Origin: an uncultured Eubacterium sp.
GTDB taxonomy: Bacteria; Bacillota; Clostridia; Lachnospirales; Lachnospiraceae
NCBI GenBank assembly: GCA_905236225.1
Contig: CAJOPM010000156.1
Coordinates: 1 to 6,229 of the forward strand
DNA length: 6,229 nucleotides
Direction: 5' to 3'
Both the position numbers and the translations under genes were made by a program. Positions 4,812 through 6,229 of the stretch are shown here, piece after piece. The stretch's first letter is position 1, and each line of letters begins with the position of its first letter. Under the pieces are notes generated by a model. It was not told the origin of the DNA. It saw only the letters and a list, made by a program, of their open reading frames with translations, and did no database searches.

Positions 4812-6229
4812 ATGTTAAGAACTATATCAAAATCAAAACTACTTTTGTTCTTTGATGTTTTTATTTTATTTGCTGCAATAGAAGGTGTCAGTTATATTTA
4901 TGATAATATTATATCTTTGCAAGAAATGAATGAAATTCACCAAGGCGCTGTTAGTAATATAGGATCGCTACAGGCTATCTTAGCGCTTGTTCTGGTAATA
5001 ATTGTTGCAAATTTATTTTTCCTTATAGATTATTGGACTAACAAACAAAAAAATGAGTTAAAGGTTCGCAAGTTATGTGGCGCAGGTATACAATCCCTGC
5101 GTCATTACCTTATAACGAGTATCTTATCGCTAAGTCTTTTAGCTGCTGTAGTTGTAAGCATAATTACAAAAATATTCTCAGTATATATTTTAAAAGACGT
5201 TCCTATGTATCCTAAAATTAATATATTTACTAGTATAATCTTTACATTTATACAGATTATTTTTGTTTTGATTATGTTTAAGAGACAATTAACTCATTCA
5301 CCCACAAGAAGACGAATATTGATTATAAGATACATTTTATTCGCAGGGCAAATATTTTTTGCCATATGGGTTCTATTGCTGGCAGTATACACTTTAAAAG
5401 GATACTTAGGTTTTATGGATTCCTATAATCAGGTTTACTCTTCTATTAAAGATGCCGGTTATATTTCAACTATTAATCCCGATGAATTTCCTGATTCAGA
5501 CAAAGAGACAGCAATACAATTTGAGAAACAGGTAAATAAGATTACTTCCGGTAAATATTTTTCTTTTTCGGAAGGATCTATTGAATTAGAGGATGAGGCA
5601 CCTTTAAAATATATATCAAATTCACATAAAAATTATCAGTCATTTTATATTACAGCAAATGTACCTGATATATATGACTGGAGCTGTGATGAAGGTACTC
5701 TCTTTACTGAACAGCAATTAAAAGGGAACGATAAATATATTCCGGTTTTGCTGGGTGCTGATTATTCTAAAATATATGATCCTGGCGATATTATTGACTC
5801 AAAATATTATGTTCAAGGAATTTTAAATGATTCTTCCTTTTATATTAATCCACGTTGGAATGGAATATCTTATTCATTAAACCAGTATATCGTTATCCCA
5901 ATGATCTATGGATATGAAAGCTGGGGCGGAATGCTTATTAATCAACTTAATTTACTAGAAGGGACGAATGCCCAGGTTAAGCAAATCCAGGAACTTGTCT
6001 ACACTTTTGGAATAACAAAAATTACGTATACCCAAACCAGTAAACAGGTTTCGATAATTGAAACAGACACTTCTTTAGCTTTACGAAAAAATGCTGTAAC
6101 TGTAAGTTTACTTATGGTTATAAGTGTAGTTAGTCAAATATCTGCTATTCTTAATTTAATAGAAACCAGAAAAAAAGAATTTGGAATCAAAATGCTTTGC
6201 GGAAGTAGTAAAAGAAGAATTATTATTAA
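4812..6229 (+). CDS. FtsX-like / bacteriocin-associated integral membrane permease, 3' truncated by window end
   Basis: The frame is open for 472 codons to the window edge with no stop, so the gene is partial here. ATG 4812 has GGAGA at 4798-4802 (9 nt spacing). Membrane segments are seen at about residues 9-26, 53-74, 97-119, 130-150, 166-190 and 430-450. Residues about 190-428 form a large polar, presumably extracellular domain. Each half has a cytoplasmic motif after a membrane helix: E82-L-K-V-R-K-L-C89-G and E456-F-G-I-K-M-L-C463-G. This is the E-(I/F)-G-(I/V)-(R/K)-x-L-(C/G)-G-type signature of MacB/FtsX permeases, here duplicated. The layout agrees with the 'bacteriocin-associated integral membrane protein' family of about 650 residues (DUF1430), often found beside lactococcin 972-type peptides and suggested to give immunity together with an ABC ATPase. 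That ATPase would be expected to the right, outside the window. Immunity versus export cannot be told from sequence. Confidence 0.8.
   Translation, partial: MLRTISKSKLLLFFDVFILFAAIEGVSYIYDNIISLQEMNEIHQGAVSNIGSLQAILALVLVIIVANLFFLIDYWTNKQKNELKVRKLCGAGIQSLRHYLITSILSLSLLAAVVVSIITKIFSVYILKDVPMYPKINIFTSIIFTFIQIIFVLIMFKRQLTHSPTRRRILIIRYILFAGQIFFAIWVLLLAVYTLKGYLGFMDSYNQVYSSIKDAGYISTINPDEFPDSDKETAIQFEKQVNKITSGKYFSFSEGSIELEDEAPLKYISNSHKNYQSFYITANVPDIYDWSCDEGTLFTEQQLKGNDKYIPVLLGADYSKIYDPGDIIDSKYYVQGILNDSSFYINPRWNGISYSLNQYIVIPMIYGYESWGGMLINQLNLLEGTNAQVKQIQELVYTFGITKITYTQTSKQVSIIETDTSLALRKNAVTVSLLMVISVVSQISAILNLIETRKKEFGIKMLCGSSKRRIII

Overview
The window looks like a chromosomal segment of a low-GC, anaerobic, butyrate-type Bacillota, most likely Lachnospiraceae or a close clostridial relative. 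This rests on the clostridial phosphate-butyryltransferase-like and Kce-like enzymes, strong AGGAG-type ribosome binding sites, canonical sigma-A promoters, GTG/TTG starts, and AT-rich DNA. Taxonomy is inference. No RNA gene, transposase or CRISPR array was seen.

Left part (1-2296): metabolism. A phosphate butyryltransferase-like gene (minus, 14-925) and a beta-keto acid cleavage enzyme of the Kce/DUF849 family (plus, 1206-2057) diverge from a 280-bp region. That region has a recognisable promoter for each gene (966-995 minus, 1082-1110 plus) and weak candidate regulatory elements. A 63-residue zinc-ribbon protein (2073-2264) follows Kce in the same operon, and a perfect 10-bp terminator stem ends the unit. 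BKACE enzymes release acyl-CoA and Ptb converts acyl-CoA to acyl-phosphate, so the two could act in series in a fermentative ATP-yielding route. The substrate is not known.

Right part (2316-6229): a regulated secretion or antimicrobial-like locus, visibly more AT-rich. A LytTR response regulator (2316-3020) and a polytopic AgrC/ComD-like GHKL histidine kinase (3034-4353) form a two-gene operon. Immediately downstream, two exact 14-bp copies of TACCGTTTACCGTA lie 21 bp apart (two helical turns). Each matches the known LytTR half-site pattern, and they sit just upstream of a promoter with a poor -35. This is the expected architecture of the regulator's own target. The controlled operon encodes a small, cysteine-free, signal-peptide-bearing protein resembling lactococcin 972-type bacteriocins (4533-4790, with an apparent frameshift at its 5' end). 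Next comes a large FtsX-like/'bacteriocin-associated 7TM' permease (4812 to beyond the window end), which has a duplicated cytoplasmic E-x6-C-G motif.

Overall model: an envelope-located kinase senses an unknown signal, and the LytTR regulator binds the tandem repeats and switches on a bacteriocin-like peptide with its putative immunity/export permease. An ABC ATPase gene is expected just to the right. The link between sensor, operator and effector is inferred from sequence and layout only.
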